This document shows, piece after piece, positions 36,182 to 45,355 of a DNA stretch of 64,000 nt. The notes below the pieces were generated by a model. It did no database searches, had not been told where the DNA came from, and saw only the letters and a program-made list of their open reading frames with translations. The stretch spans positions 186,001 to 250,000 of the forward strand of contig NZ_JONP01000001.1 in the NCBI RefSeq assembly GCF_000711725.1. The letters run 5' to 3'. Position 1 is the stretch's first letter, and every line of letters begins with the position of its first letter. The translations under genes were made by a program, and so were the position numbers. Origin of the DNA: Roseomonas aerilata DSM 19363. Its GTDB lineage: Bacteria; Pseudomonadota; Alphaproteobacteria; Acetobacterales; Acetobacteraceae.

Positions 36182-36810
36182 TGCGGCGTCGTGGATTGCT
36201 GGCGGCCCCCCTGTTGATGGCCCCTCTCTTGACGGGAGGCCTGCTGGCGGGGTGCGGGGTGGTGAACCAGAGCTATGTGGAGCCGCGGCGCTACCCGCTA
36301 CTGCCGGTGCGGCCGGCGGCGCTCCCGCGGCGGCGGGGGACGAAGACGCTGCTGATGCGGCTGACGCGCGCGGCGCCGGGGCTGGACGGGCGGCTGCTGC
36401 GCTCCATCCGCGCGGACGGGACGGAGGCCACGGAATACTACGCCGAGTGGACCGCGCCGCCGGCCGAGGCGGCGGAGGACGCGCTGCGCCGCTGGCTGAT
36501 GGAATCCGGCACCTTCGCGGCCGTGCTGGCACCGGGGACGCGGGGGAATGCGGACCTGGTGATGGAGAGCGAGCTGCTGGCGCTGCATGTCGATCTCGGC
36601 GCCGGGCAGGCGGTGGCGGCGATGAGCGCGCTGCTGTTGCGGGAGACGAGCCAGTTCGGCACGCGCGTGGTGGCGCAGTTCAGCGAGCGGGCGACGGTGC
36701 CGGTGCCGGCCGACCGGCCGCTGGGGCCGGACGCCCAGGCGGCAGGGATGGTGGCGGCGTTGGGGCTGGTGCTGGGGCGGCTGGAGGCAGACCTCGCCCG
36801 CCACGGCTGA
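36178..36810 (+). CDS. ABC-type transport auxiliary lipoprotein (PqiC/Mla-associated)
   Basis: About 210 residues. The N-terminus MRRRGLLAAPLLMAPLLTGGLLAGCG ends in a lipobox with the acylated Cys near residue 26. The mature part matches the ABC_trans_aux family (YVEPRRYPLLPVRP, and the conserved FAAVLAPGTRGNADLVMESEL). Such lipoproteins sit in the outer membrane as partners of MCE systems in place of MlaA/MlaC. ATG 36178 overlaps the mlaD stop; an in-frame ATG at 36160 would lengthen it by six residues. Confidence 0.87.
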   Translation: MMRRRGLLAAPLLMAPLLTGGLLAGCGVVNQSYVEPRRYPLLPVRPAALPRRRGTKTLLMRLTRAAPGLDGRLLRSIRADGTEATEYYAEWTAPPAEAAEDALRRWLMESGTFAAVLAPGTRGNADLVMESELLALHVDLGAGQAVAAMSALLLRETSQFGTRVVAQFSERATVPVPADRPLGPDAQAAGMVAALGLVLGRLEADLARHG

Positions 36811-36842
36811 GGCTGGTACGCCGTCCCATAGAACCAGGGATT

Positions 36843-36905
36843 GTCTCATCGGGCGAGACGTTAACTCGCTGGTAAGACATGGGAGCTCAGTCTCAAAACC
36901 GAGAC
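36843..36905. promoter_or_regulatory. Two GTCTC...GAGAC inverted repeats upstream of the DUF2939 gene
   Basis: GTCTC-N7-GAGAC (36843-36859) and GTCTC-N6-GAGAC (36890-36905) lie 47 bp apart in the 141-bp region before 36952, which is AT-rich compared with its surroundings. Matching half-sites with similar spacing suggest a dimeric regulator; no regulator gene adjoins. Confidence 0.4.
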
Positions 36906-36951
36906 GCGTCGCATTTTGCGATGATGTTTCTGGTTTGATGGGACGAGCGCT

Positions 36952-37620
36952 ATGGACGCCATCCGGCGGGCCGAGATCTGGGACGAGGTCTGGGCCGAGT
37001 ACGACGCGCGGCAGGCGGCGGCGTCCCGCCACGCCCCGCGCGGGAAGGGCGGCTTCGCCGGGCCCGCGCCCAGGAGCACGGCGGCGCGGCGGGTTCGACT
37101 GGTGGTGCAGGTTTGGGCAGCGCTGGCCGCGGCGTTGATGTTGCTCGGGCTCTGGCTCGCAACCCCCTGGCTGCTGGCGATGCGGATTTCGGCGCCGATA
37201 GGACAGGGCGACGCCCCGGCCCTTCTGCGGCAGTTCGACGCGCCCGTGGCTCTGGCGAGCCTGCGGGCGGGGCTAGAGGCGGAGATCGCGGCGGAGGAAG
37301 TGGGCGGTGCCCGCCGCTTCCTCTCGGGCATGGCCGACCGCATGGCGGCTTCCTGGGAGCGGCCGGAACGGGTGGCGGCCTGGATGCAGGCGCGGGCCCG
37401 CGGCGGACGCGGGGAGGGGAGCCCGGTCGCGCTCTCCAACCTGCGCGCGGCGCGCCCCCTGGGGCTGATGGCCTTCCGGCTGGAATACGGGCCGGCCGGG
37501 GAGGAGGCTGGGGTGTCCTTCGACCTCGCCTGGCAAGGGGATGGGTTCCGAGTGACGGCGCTGCGGTTCCTGGATGCGCCGCCCGCCCTGGGCACCGGCA
37601 CAGTGGTGGCGATGCGCTGA
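36952..37620 (+). CDS. DUF2939 family membrane protein
   Basis: 222 residues. A basic N-terminal ~45 residues, one membrane helix (about 49-71), and an extracytoplasmic C-terminal domain with the DUF2939 pattern (AMRISAPIGQGDAPALLRQFDAPV, then a helical region and a C-terminal beta part FRVTALRFLDAP). Function unknown. It has its own AT-rich upstream region and a strong hairpin terminator 2 bp after the stop, so it is probably monocistronic. Confidence 0.75.
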   Translation: MDAIRRAEIWDEVWAEYDARQAAASRHAPRGKGGFAGPAPRSTAARRVRLVVQVWAALAAALMLLGLWLATPWLLAMRISAPIGQGDAPALLRQFDAPVALASLRAGLEAEIAAEEVGGARRFLSGMADRMAASWERPERVAAWMQARARGGRGEGSPVALSNLRAARPLGLMAFRLEYGPAGEEAGVSFDLAWQGDGFRVTALRFLDAPPALGTGTVVAMR

Positions 37621-37622
37621 AG

Positions 37623-37661
37623 AAAGGGCCCGCGCCGGCAGCACTGCCGGGCGGGCCCTTT
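37623..37661. terminator. Strong intrinsic-type terminator hairpin
   Basis: An 11-bp stem AAAGGGCCCGC/GCGGGCCCTTT extended by a further 6 bp (CCGGCA/TGCCGG) after a single bulged G, with a 4-nt loop, lies 2 nt after the DUF2939 stop. Short T/A runs at both ends let it serve both this gene and the convergent molybdenum-enzyme gene. Confidence 0.75.
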
Positions 37662-37745
37662 CCGTGCATCGGACGCGGGACGGGCGCGGTTGCCGAACGC
37701 GGGGGCGTGCAGGGGCCGCCCCCGACCCGATTCGGCAGGTCTGCT

Positions 37746-40085
37746 TCAGGCCGCCCGGGCGGTCTCGAGGGCCTTCCACACGATCTCGGGGGTGGCGGGC
37801 ATGTCGAGATGGGTGATGCCGTCGGCCGAGAGGGCGTCCACCAGCGCGTTCATCAGGGCGGGCGGCGAGCCGACCGCACCGGCCTCGCCCGCGCCCTTCA
37901 CCCCCAGCGGGTTGGTCAGACAGGGGATGGAGACGAGGGAGACCTCGATGGGCGGGAGGTCGCCCGCGCGGGGGAGGGCGTAGTCCATGAAGGAAGCGGA
38001 GAGGAGCTGGCCGCTCTCCTTGTCGTAGACGGTGTTCTCGAGCATCGCCTGGCCGATTCCCTGGGCGACGCCGCCATGGACCTGGCCCATGACGATCATC
38101 GGGTTCAGGGCGTGGCCGACATCGTCCACCACGAGGTAGCGGGCGACGTCGATATGGCCCGTGTCGGGGTCCACCTCGACCTCGGCCACGTGGCAGCCGT
38201 TGGGGAAGGTGTGGGCGGGGATGCCCGCGACCTCCGCGGCGTCGAGCAGGGTCACAGTTTCGCCGCGGGCGGCGCGGGCGTGCTGCTGCTGCGCGAGTTC
38301 GAGGATGCCGATGCCGCGGTCGGTGCCGGCGATGGCGAAGCGGCCGGCGGCGAACTCGATGTCGCCGGGGGCGGCTTCCAGCGCCTCGGAGGCGGCTGTC
38401 TTGCCCTTGTCGATGACCGTCGCGGTGGTGGCGAGGATGGCGGTGCCCTCGGAGTAGAGGGAGCGGGCGCCGCCGGTGCCGCCGCCGGTCGGGATCTCGT
38501 CGGAGTCGCCCTGGATGATGCGGATCTTCTCGACGGGCACGCCGAGCTCGTTCGCGGTGATCATGGCGTAGGCGGTCTCGTGGCCCTGGCCGGTGGACTG
38601 GGTGCCGACGAGGACCTCCACCATGCCGTCGGCGGCGAAGCGGACCTCGGCGCGCTCGCTGTCGGCGCCGCCCGTGGCCTCGAGGTAGTAGGCGAGGCCG
38701 ATGCCGCGGCGGCGGCCCCTGGCGGCGGAGGCGGCGCGGCGGGCGGAGAAGCCGGGCCAGTCGATGGCGGCCAGGGCGTGGTCGAGCACCTGAGTGAAAT
38801 CGCCGGAGTCGTAGGTCTGGCCGACGGGCGTGGTGTGCGGCATCGCGGAGGGCGGGACCATGTTGCGGCGGCGCAGCTCGACGCGGTCGATCCCGGTTTC
38901 GCGCGCGGCGGCGTCGATCAGGCGCTCCACCATGTAGTTCGATTCGGGGCGGCCCGCGCCGCGATAGGCATCGACCGGCACGGTGTTGGTGGCGACGCCG
39001 ATGACGTTCGCGTGGATGGCGCGGAAGCCATAGACGCTGGCGAGCACCTTCGTGCCCGCGGCGGTCGGGATGAAGGGCGCGTAGGTGGAGAGATAGGCGC
39101 CCATGTTCGCGATGTTGCGCGTGCGGAGCGCGAGGAACTTGCCGTTCGCGTCGAGCGCGATCTCGCCGGTGGTGATGTTGTCGCGGCCGTGGGTGTCGGA
39201 GAGGAAGGCCTCCGTGCGCTCGCTCGTCCAGCGGACGGGGCGGTGCAGGCGGCGGGCAGCCATCATGCAGAGGGCGTATTCGGGATAGGTGAAGATCTTC
39301 ATCCCGAAGCCGCCGCCGACATCGTGGGTGACGACGCGGATCTTCTCGGGCGGGATGCCGAAGGTGGCGCCGGCCAGCGTGCTCTTCAGCGGCCAGGAGC
39401 CCTGGGTACCGGCGTGGAGCGTGAAGCGCTCGGTGGCGGGGTCGTAGTCGGCCAGGGCGGCGCGGCCCTCCATGGAGGCGACGACGACGCGGTTGTTCAC
39501 GATGGTCAGGCGCGTGACATGGGCGGCCGTCGCGAAGAGGCGCTCGGTCTCGGCGGGGTCGCCGGTTTCCCAGTCGAAGACGGTATTGTTCGCGATCTCC
39601 GGCCAGACCTGCGGCTGGCCGGGAGCTGTGGCGGTCGCGAGGTCGGTGATGGAGGGGAGGGTTTCGTACTCGACCTCCACCGCCTCGGCCGCGTCGCGGG
39701 CGGCGTCGTAGGTCTCCGCGACGATGAAGGCGACGGGGTCGCCGACATGGCGGACGAAGCCGTCGGCCAGGGCGCCGCGGGGGGTATTTCCGCGGGGCGA
39801 GCCGTCGCGGTTCTTCATGGGGACGGCGCAGGGAATCTCGCCCAGGCCTTCCTCCTTCCAGTCGGCGCCGGTGAGGACGGCGAGCACGCCCGGAAGCGCC
39901 TTCGCCGCCGCCGTGTCGATCGACAGGATGCGGGCATGGGCGTGGGGGGAGCGGAGGATGTAGCCCCGCGCGGCACCCGCCGCGATGCCGTGGGCGGGCA
40001 GGTCGTCCGTGTAGCGGCCGCCGCCGATGAGGAGGCGGGGATCCTCGATCCGCCGCAGGGGCTGGCTCAAGCCGAACTTCGCCAT
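37746..40085 (-). CDS. Molybdenum hydroxylase large subunit, form II CoxL-like (xanthine dehydrogenase family)
   Basis: 779 residues. The molybdopterin cytosine dinucleotide-binding large subunit is complete: N-terminal Ald_Xan_dh_C domain (RRIEDPRLLIGGGRYTDD), DVGGGFGMK at 256-263, AYRGAGR at 373-379, TGQGHETAYA and the late GAGEAGAVGSPPA with the catalytic Glu. AYRGAGR is the form II ('putative CO dehydrogenase') motif, not the AYxCSFR of true CoxL, so it likely oxidises an aldehyde, heterocycle or other small molecule. GAGGG lies 8 nt before the ATG at 40085. Genes for the FAD and 2Fe-2S subunits are not next to it. Confidence 0.9.
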   Translation of the reverse strand: MAKFGLSQPLRRIEDPRLLIGGGRYTDDLPAHGIAAGAARGYILRSPHAHARILSIDTAAAKALPGVLAVLTGADWKEEGLGEIPCAVPMKNRDGSPRGNTPRGALADGFVRHVGDPVAFIVAETYDAARDAAEAVEVEYETLPSITDLATATAPGQPQVWPEIANNTVFDWETGDPAETERLFATAAHVTRLTIVNNRVVVASMEGRAALADYDPATERFTLHAGTQGSWPLKSTLAGATFGIPPEKIRVVTHDVGGGFGMKIFTYPEYALCMMAARRLHRPVRWTSERTEAFLSDTHGRDNITTGEIALDANGKFLALRTRNIANMGAYLSTYAPFIPTAAGTKVLASVYGFRAIHANVIGVATNTVPVDAYRGAGRPESNYMVERLIDAAARETGIDRVELRRRNMVPPSAMPHTTPVGQTYDSGDFTQVLDHALAAIDWPGFSARRAASAARGRRRGIGLAYYLEATGGADSERAEVRFAADGMVEVLVGTQSTGQGHETAYAMITANELGVPVEKIRIIQGDSDEIPTGGGTGGARSLYSEGTAILATTATVIDKGKTAASEALEAAPGDIEFAAGRFAIAGTDRGIGILELAQQQHARAARGETVTLLDAAEVAGIPAHTFPNGCHVAEVEVDPDTGHIDVARYLVVDDVGHALNPMIVMGQVHGGVAQGIGQAMLENTVYDKESGQLLSASFMDYALPRAGDLPPIEVSLVSIPCLTNPLGVKGAGEAGAVGSPPALMNALVDALSADGITHLDMPATPEIVWKALETARAA

Positions 40086-40154
40086 GGTCGCGTCCCTCTG
40101 ATCAGCCGTTCGGCGCATCATGTGCGATGCGGCGGGTGATCGGGAAGGGGGGCT

Positions 40155-42098
40155 TCAGGCGAAGACGATGCCGCCCTCGATCCAGCTCGCCGTCGTGGTC
40201 TTGAATTCCGTGCTTTCGGAGAAAGCGAGCACGAGGTCGGTGCGGGTCAGCGTGCCGGCGTCGATGCCGGTCTTCCAGTAGTTGAAGCCCGTGCTATCGG
40301 GCGCGCGGCCGAGGACGTTCACGTAGAGCTGGTTGATGAAGCCGGCATTGTCGGGGCTGCCGAAGCGGGCCGCGAACTCGCTGCTGGCGGTGAAGGCGAC
40401 AGCCATGTCGCTCAGCGAGAGGCCGTTGTCGAAGGAGGTGTCCCAGTAGCGCAGCCCGGTCTCGTCCGGGTGGCGGCCGAGGGTGGCCTGGTAGAGGCGC
40501 GCGATGGAGGCGGCGTTCTCGTCCCCGTCCCAGAGGCCGTTCGGCAGGGTCGCGGCGATGCGGGTCTTGAACTCGGAGGATTCCGAGAAGTTGACGACCA
40601 CGTCCTGCCGGGTGGCGCCGTGGGAGAGGTTGTTCAGCCAGTAGTTGAGGCCTGTTGGGTCGGGGGCGCGGCCGAGGACGTTCCTGTAGGTGAGATTGAC
40701 GAAGCCCGCGTCGTCGAGCGCGCCGAAGCGCGTGTTGTACTCGGTGCTGTTGACGAAGCCGGCGGCGACGGCGGCGAGGCCCTTGCCGGCCTGCAGCTCG
40801 GCCGTCCAGTAGTTCTGGCCGACGCTGTCGGGGGCGCGGCCGAGGGCAGCCTGGTAGAAGCGGTAGACCTGCATGGCGGGGTCGTTGGAGGCGTAGACGA
40901 GCCGGCCGTCGAGGAAGGCGAAGTTCTCGACCGTGTAGAAGGTCGTGGTCTCGTCGCCGGAGCGGATTGTTCCGCCGAAATAGGGTACGGGACCGCCGTT
41001 GATGGTCTGCGTGGCGCTGGCGCTCGGGGTGATCGTGATGGCGGTCGCGCGGCGGCCGTGCTCGACGGCCAGCGTGTCGATACCGGCGCCGGCATAGACG
41101 GTGTTGATGCCGCTGCCGCCCGCCAGCCAGTCGTTCCCGGAGCCGCCGTATAGCGTGTCGTTCCCGACGCCGCCAAAGAGAGAATTCGCCCCGTTGCCGC
41201 CGTTGATGCTGTCGTTGCCATCCTCGCCGAACAGGCGCTCGTCGCCGGCGCCGCCCAGGATCGTGTCGTTGCCGCCGCCGGCGAAGACGACGGAGCGGCG
41301 GTTGGTGTTCCAGATCGTCTCGGCGCTCGCGTCGCCGGTCATGACGACGGAATCGGTGTCGGCGTCGTAGCGCGCGCTCGTCGCCCAGGCGGGTTCCTGC
41401 GACTGGGAGCCGTAGATGTAGGAGATGGTCGCGAGGTCGTAGGGCTGGAGGCCTGTCGGGTTCGGCGAGGAACGGTCGTAGGACATGACCGTGTTCGCCA
41501 GCTTGTCGAGGGCGGCCGGCAGGACCGTCAGGTTGCCGACGGTCCTGTCAAAGGGGTGTTTCAGGCCGAGCGTGTGGCCGATCTCGTGCAGCAGGACGAG
41601 GTAGCCGTAGGAGCCGGGCACCATGCTGTCCGCGCCGTTGCCGTATAGGGCGGAGGAGAGACGGATCGTGCCGCCCATCGGGTACTCGCCGGTCCCGGCG
41701 TAGGCCGAGGACATGTTCTCGTGCATGAAGCGGATGTCGATGCCGGCGCCGCCGGCATGGTCGGGCACCTCGACGAAGGTGAGGCCGGAGGCGCCCGCCC
41801 AGGCGCTGAGCGCGAGCCTGGCCGAGGCCATCTGACCGGCGCTGAGCGGGCTGAAGCCGTTGGCCGGGGTGCCGGCCTCGGGTGATTGGGCGAAGCTGAA
41901 GTTCACCACGCCGCCGCGCCCGATGGCGCCGTTCCAGCCGGGGTTCGAGTTGGCGAGGAGGGCCTGGATCTCGACCGGGAGGGCGGCGGCCTGGTCCGGC
42001 ACGGGGGCTCCGGCGGCCTCGCCGGGGCCGTTCTCCTCCGGCATGGCGGAGCAGCCGAGGCCCGCGGCAAGGCTGGCAGGATCACACAAGGCGCACAC
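40155..42098 (-). CDS. Secreted serralysin-like zinc metalloprotease with RTX repeats and four DUF4214 repeats
   Basis: 647 residues. The N-terminal protease domain has HEIGHTLGLKH at 171-181 (three zinc His and catalytic Glu) and the Met-turn VMSY at 204-207. RTX-type GGxGNDxLxGG nonapeptides span about 273-338, implying Ca2+-dependent folding outside the cell and type I secretion. Residues ~410-640 hold four DUF4214 units recognisable by LGRAPDxxGxxYW. There is no Sec signal; the N-terminus is Cys-rich (MCALC). The GTG start has GGAG 7 nt upstream. No type I secretion ABC/HlyD genes are in the window. It follows the RND permease on the same strand by 74 bp. Confidence 0.9.
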   Translation of the reverse strand: MCALCDPASLAAGLGCSAMPEENGPGEAAGAPVPDQAAALPVEIQALLANSNPGWNGAIGRGGVVNFSFAQSPEAGTPANGFSPLSAGQMASARLALSAWAGASGLTFVEVPDHAGGAGIDIRFMHENMSSAYAGTGEYPMGGTIRLSSALYGNGADSMVPGSYGYLVLLHEIGHTLGLKHPFDRTVGNLTVLPAALDKLANTVMSYDRSSPNPTGLQPYDLATISYIYGSQSQEPAWATSARYDADTDSVVMTGDASAETIWNTNRRSVVFAGGGNDTILGGAGDERLFGEDGNDSINGGNGANSLFGGVGNDTLYGGSGNDWLAGGSGINTVYAGAGIDTLAVEHGRRATAITITPSASATQTINGGPVPYFGGTIRSGDETTTFYTVENFAFLDGRLVYASNDPAMQVYRFYQAALGRAPDSVGQNYWTAELQAGKGLAAVAAGFVNSTEYNTRFGALDDAGFVNLTYRNVLGRAPDPTGLNYWLNNLSHGATRQDVVVNFSESSEFKTRIAATLPNGLWDGDENAASIARLYQATLGRHPDETGLRYWDTSFDNGLSLSDMAVAFTASSEFAARFGSPDNAGFINQLYVNVLGRAPDSTGFNYWKTGIDAGTLTRTDLVLAFSESTEFKTTTASWIEGGIVFA

Positions 42099-42163
42099 GG
42101 GCCGACTCCGGGGCTTACAGCAACGTTACGATGCTCGTCCGTTCTCCTGTGCGCAAGGGCAAT

Positions 42164-42184
42164 CCGGCGGTTTTACTCCGCCGG
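42164..42184 (-). terminator. Hairpin overlapping the RND permease stop codon
   Basis: CCGGCGG/CCGCCGG, a perfect 7-bp stem with a 7-nt loop that contains the TAA stop of the RND gene. It may limit read-through into the protease gene. Confidence 0.4.
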
Positions 42185-45100
42185 GCCCGTGCTGGGCACC
42201 GTAGCGGGCGTGCCCGGCGGCTTGGCGCCGAACCATCCCTTCACGCGCTCGCGCGTGGCTTGGAAGACCACGTAGAGCATCGGGATCATGAAGATGCCGA
42301 TGATGGAGGCCGCGAGCATGCCGCCGAAGACCGGCGTGCCGACCGCGCGGCGGGAGACGGCGGCCGCGCCTTCGGCCGTCACCAGCGGCACGAGGCCGAG
42401 GACGAAGGCGATGGAGGTCATCATCACCGCGCGGAACCTCAGGCGCGCGCCCTCGGCCGCGGCCTCGCGGATGGGCATGCCGCGCTCGCGCGCCTCCTTG
42501 GCGAACTCGATGATGAGGATGCCGTTCTTGGCGGCGAGCGCGATCAGCACGACGAGGCCGATCTGGGCGTAGATGTCGAGCGAGAGATCGGCCAGCACGA
42601 TGGCGCCGAAGGAGCCCAGCACGCCGACGGTGATGGAGAGAAGGACCGGGATGGGGATGGTCCAGCTCTCATACAGGGCGACGAGGAAGAGGTAGGCGAA
42701 GAGGACCGCCAGCGCGAGGATGTAGGCCGTCTGCCCCGTGGCGAGCTTCTCCTGGTAGGCGGTGCCGGTCCAGGCGTAGCCGTAGCCGCTGGGCAGCACG
42801 CGGTTGGAGAGCTCCTCCATGGCCGCGAGCGCCTGGCCGGAGGAGATGCCGGGCTTCGGCGCGCCGTTGATCGAGATGGCGCGGTAGTTGTTGTAGCGGA
42901 AGATCGTCTGCGGCCCGAGGACGGTGCGGATGTCGGCGAGGGCGCGGAGCGGCACCATCTCGCCGCTGTTAGAGCGGACCTGGATGCGCCAGATGTCGTC
43001 GATGTCGTTGCGGTCCGCGGCCTCGGCCTGGATGTTCACCTGCCAGACGCGGCCGTAGAGGTTGAAGTCGTTAACGTAGATGCCGCCCAGCGCCGCCTGG
43101 AGCGTGGAGAAGATGTTGGCGATGGGCACGCCGAGCGCCTGCGCCTTGTCGCGATCCACGTCGAGGTAGAGGGAGGGGTTGTTGGCCGCGAAGGTCGAGA
43201 AGACCGCGGTGAGGTTCGGGTCCTGGTTGGCGGGCACGATCAGGCCGAGCATGGCGGCGGAGAGGGCGTTGATGTCGCGGCCCTCGTAGTCCTGCAGGAT
43301 GTACTCGAAGCCGCCGCCGGTGCCGAGGCCGATGATGGGCGGCAGGTTGAAGGCGAAGACGTTGGCGGTGCGGATGCCCTGAGTCTCGCCGAAGACGCGG
43401 CCGATGGCGGCCTGGACGGAGTTCGCCACGCCCTCGCGGTCCGCGAAGGGCTTCATACGGATGACGAGGAAGGCGGAGTTGGACTGGGCGCCGCCGTCGA
43501 TGAGCGAGAAGCCGACGATGCCGAGCGTGCCCTGGACGGAGGGGATGGGGCGGACGATGTCCTCGATCTGGCGCACCACCTCCCGCGTGCGGGAGACGCT
43601 GGCGCCGGGCGGGAGCTGGGCCTGGACGAAGAAGGCGCCCTGGTCCTCCTGCGGGAGGAAGCCGGTGGGGGTGACCTTGCTGATGGTCCAGATGCCGAAG
43701 GCGAAGCCGGCCGTCAGCAGGAGGGAGAGGACGGAGACGCGGACCAGGCGGCGGACGCCGCCGGCGTAGCGGTCACGCGTCCAGTCGATGCCGCGCAGCA
43801 CGTAGCCGATCGGGCCGCGGCGGGGGCCGTGGTGGGGCTTGAGGATGATGCCGCAGAGCGCGGGGGAGAGGGTGAGCGCGTTGATGGCCGAGATGACCAT
43901 GGCGGCCGAGATCGTGACCGCGAACTGGCGGAACAGCTCGCCCGAGAGGCCCGGGATGAAGGCGATGGGGACGAAGACCGAGAGAAGGACGAGGGTGATG
44001 GCGATGATCGGCGCCGTGATCTCCTGCATCGCCTTCTTGGTGGCGTCCTTCGTCGATAGCTCCGGATGGTCGGCCATCACGCGCTCGACGTTCTCGACCA
44101 CCACGATGGCGTCGTCGACCACGATGCCGATGGCGAGCACCATGGCGAGGAGCGAGACCGTGTTCGCGGAGTAGCCGAGGCCGAGAAGGATGATGAAGGC
44201 GCCGATGAGGGAGACCGGCACGGCGATGGTCGGGATGATGGTGGCGCGCCAGGAGCCGAGAAAGAGGTAGACGACGACCACGACGAGGGCGAAGGCCTCG
44301 AGCAGGGTCTTGATGACCTCGTGGATCGTCTCGTTCACGAAGTCCGAGCTGTCGTAGAAGACGGTGTAGTCCACGCCCGTGGGGAAGCGGGTCTTCAGCT
44401 GCTCGAGCTGCGCCTTCATGGCGTTGGAGACCGTGACGGCGTTCGCGCCCGGGGCGAGGTAGACGCCGAAGGCGATGGCGGGCTGGCCGTTGAAGCGGTT
44501 CTCCGTGTCCATGTTGGCCGCGCCCATCTCGACGCGGGCGACGTCCTTCACGCGCAGCACCGAGCCGTCCTGGTTGGCGCGGACGACGATGTCGCCGAAT
44601 TCCTCGGGCGTCGTGAGTCGGCCCTTGGTCTCGAGGTTGATCTGGAAGGACTGGTCGTCGCCGATGGGGCGGCCGCCGAGGCGGCCGACGGCGGCCTGGA
44701 CGTTCTGCGCCTGGATGGCGGCGATGACGTCCTGCGGCGTCATGTTGAGCGAGATGAGGCGGTCCGTCTCGAACCAGACGCGCATGGAGTAGTCCTGCGC
44801 ACCGAAGACGTTCACCTGGCCGACGCCCTGCACGCGGGCGAGGTCGTCGAGCATGTTGATAGTGAAGTAATTGGAGAGGAAGAGCGGGTCGAGGTTCGTC
44901 GTGGAGTAGACGAAGCCGAACATCAGCACGGCCGAGGACTGCTTGCGGACGACGACGCCGGTGCGCTGCACCTCCTGCGGCAGGCGGGCGAGGGCGGCCT
45001 GGACGCGGTTGTTGACGTTCACCGTGGCCAGGTCGGGGTCGGTGCCGAGGGAGAAGGAGACGTTGAGCGTGTAGCTGCCGTCATTGGCGGAGTTGGAGCG

Positions 45101-45337
45101 CATGTAGATCATGCGGTCCACGCCGTTGATCTGGCCTTCCAGCGCCTGGCCGACCGTCGATTCCACCACGGCCGCCGAGGCGCCGGGATAGCGCGCGGTG
45201 ACCGAGACCTGGGGCGGGACGATGTTCGGGAACTGCGAGACGGGGATGCTCAGCATTGAGATCGCGCCCGCGATCAGGGTCAGGATCGCGATGACGATCG
45301 CGAGCCGCGGGCGGTCGACGAAGGTGCCGGAGATCAT
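42173..45337 (-). CDS. RND multidrug efflux permease (HAE1/AcrB family)
   Basis: 1054 residues with the AcrB-type layout: N-terminal helix, two large periplasmic loops and 12 membrane helices. Typical segments are [22 protein letters not shown] at the start, GVGQVNVFG, and proton-relay acidic residues in [14 protein letters not shown]. Such pumps expel drugs, bile-like lipids or solvents through a tripartite channel. It lies 18 bp after the adaptor gene on the same strand, forming an operon. No outer-membrane TolC/OprM gene follows, so the channel must be encoded elsewhere. Confidence 0.95.
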   Translation of the reverse strand: MISGTFVDRPRLAIVIAILTLIAGAISMLSIPVSQFPNIVPPQVSVTARYPGASAAVVESTVGQALEGQINGVDRMIYMRSNSANDGSYTLNVSFSLGTDPDLATVNVNNRVQAALARLPQEVQRTGVVVRKQSSAVLMFGFVYSTTNLDPLFLSNYFTINMLDDLARVQGVGQVNVFGAQDYSMRVWFETDRLISLNMTPQDVIAAIQAQNVQAAVGRLGGRPIGDDQSFQINLETKGRLTTPEEFGDIVVRANQDGSVLRVKDVARVEMGAANMDTENRFNGQPAIAFGVYLAPGANAVTVSNAMKAQLEQLKTRFPTGVDYTVFYDSSDFVNETIHEVIKTLLEAFALVVVVVYLFLGSWRATIIPTIAVPVSLIGAFIILLGLGYSANTVSLLAMVLAIGIVVDDAIVVVENVERVMADHPELSTKDATKKAMQEITAPIIAITLVLLSVFVPIAFIPGLSGELFRQFAVTISAAMVISAINALTLSPALCGIILKPHHGPRRGPIGYVLRGIDWTRDRYAGGVRRLVRVSVLSLLLTAGFAFGIWTISKVTPTGFLPQEDQGAFFVQAQLPPGASVSRTREVVRQIEDIVRPIPSVQGTLGIVGFSLIDGGAQSNSAFLVIRMKPFADREGVANSVQAAIGRVFGETQGIRTANVFAFNLPPIIGLGTGGGFEYILQDYEGRDINALSAAMLGLIVPANQDPNLTAVFSTFAANNPSLYLDVDRDKAQALGVPIANIFSTLQAALGGIYVNDFNLYGRVWQVNIQAEAADRNDIDDIWRIQVRSNSGEMVPLRALADIRTVLGPQTIFRYNNYRAISINGAPKPGISSGQALAAMEELSNRVLPSGYGYAWTGTAYQEKLATGQTAYILALAVLFAYLFLVALYESWTIPIPVLLSITVGVLGSFGAIVLADLSLDIYAQIGLVVLIALAAKNGILIIEFAKEARERGMPIREAAAEGARLRFRAVMMTSIAFVLGLVPLVTAEGAAAVSRRAVGTPVFGGMLAASIIGIFMIPMLYVVFQATRERVKGWFGAKPPGTPATVPSTGPAE

Positions 45338-45355
45338 GGTTTTCTACCCGGCTTT

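Noticed and set aside
37113-40139. A 1008-codon open frame on the plus strand
   Set aside because: It is antisense to the molybdenum hydroxylase gene, which has clear family motifs. The plus-strand product is Gly/Ala/Asp/Val-rich without any motif, typical of shadows in very GC-rich DNA.
42131-45259. Long acidic frames on the plus strand opposite the RND permease
   Set aside because: The minus-strand frame is an unmistakable AcrB-type protein; the plus frames are Asp/Glu/Val-rich shadows.
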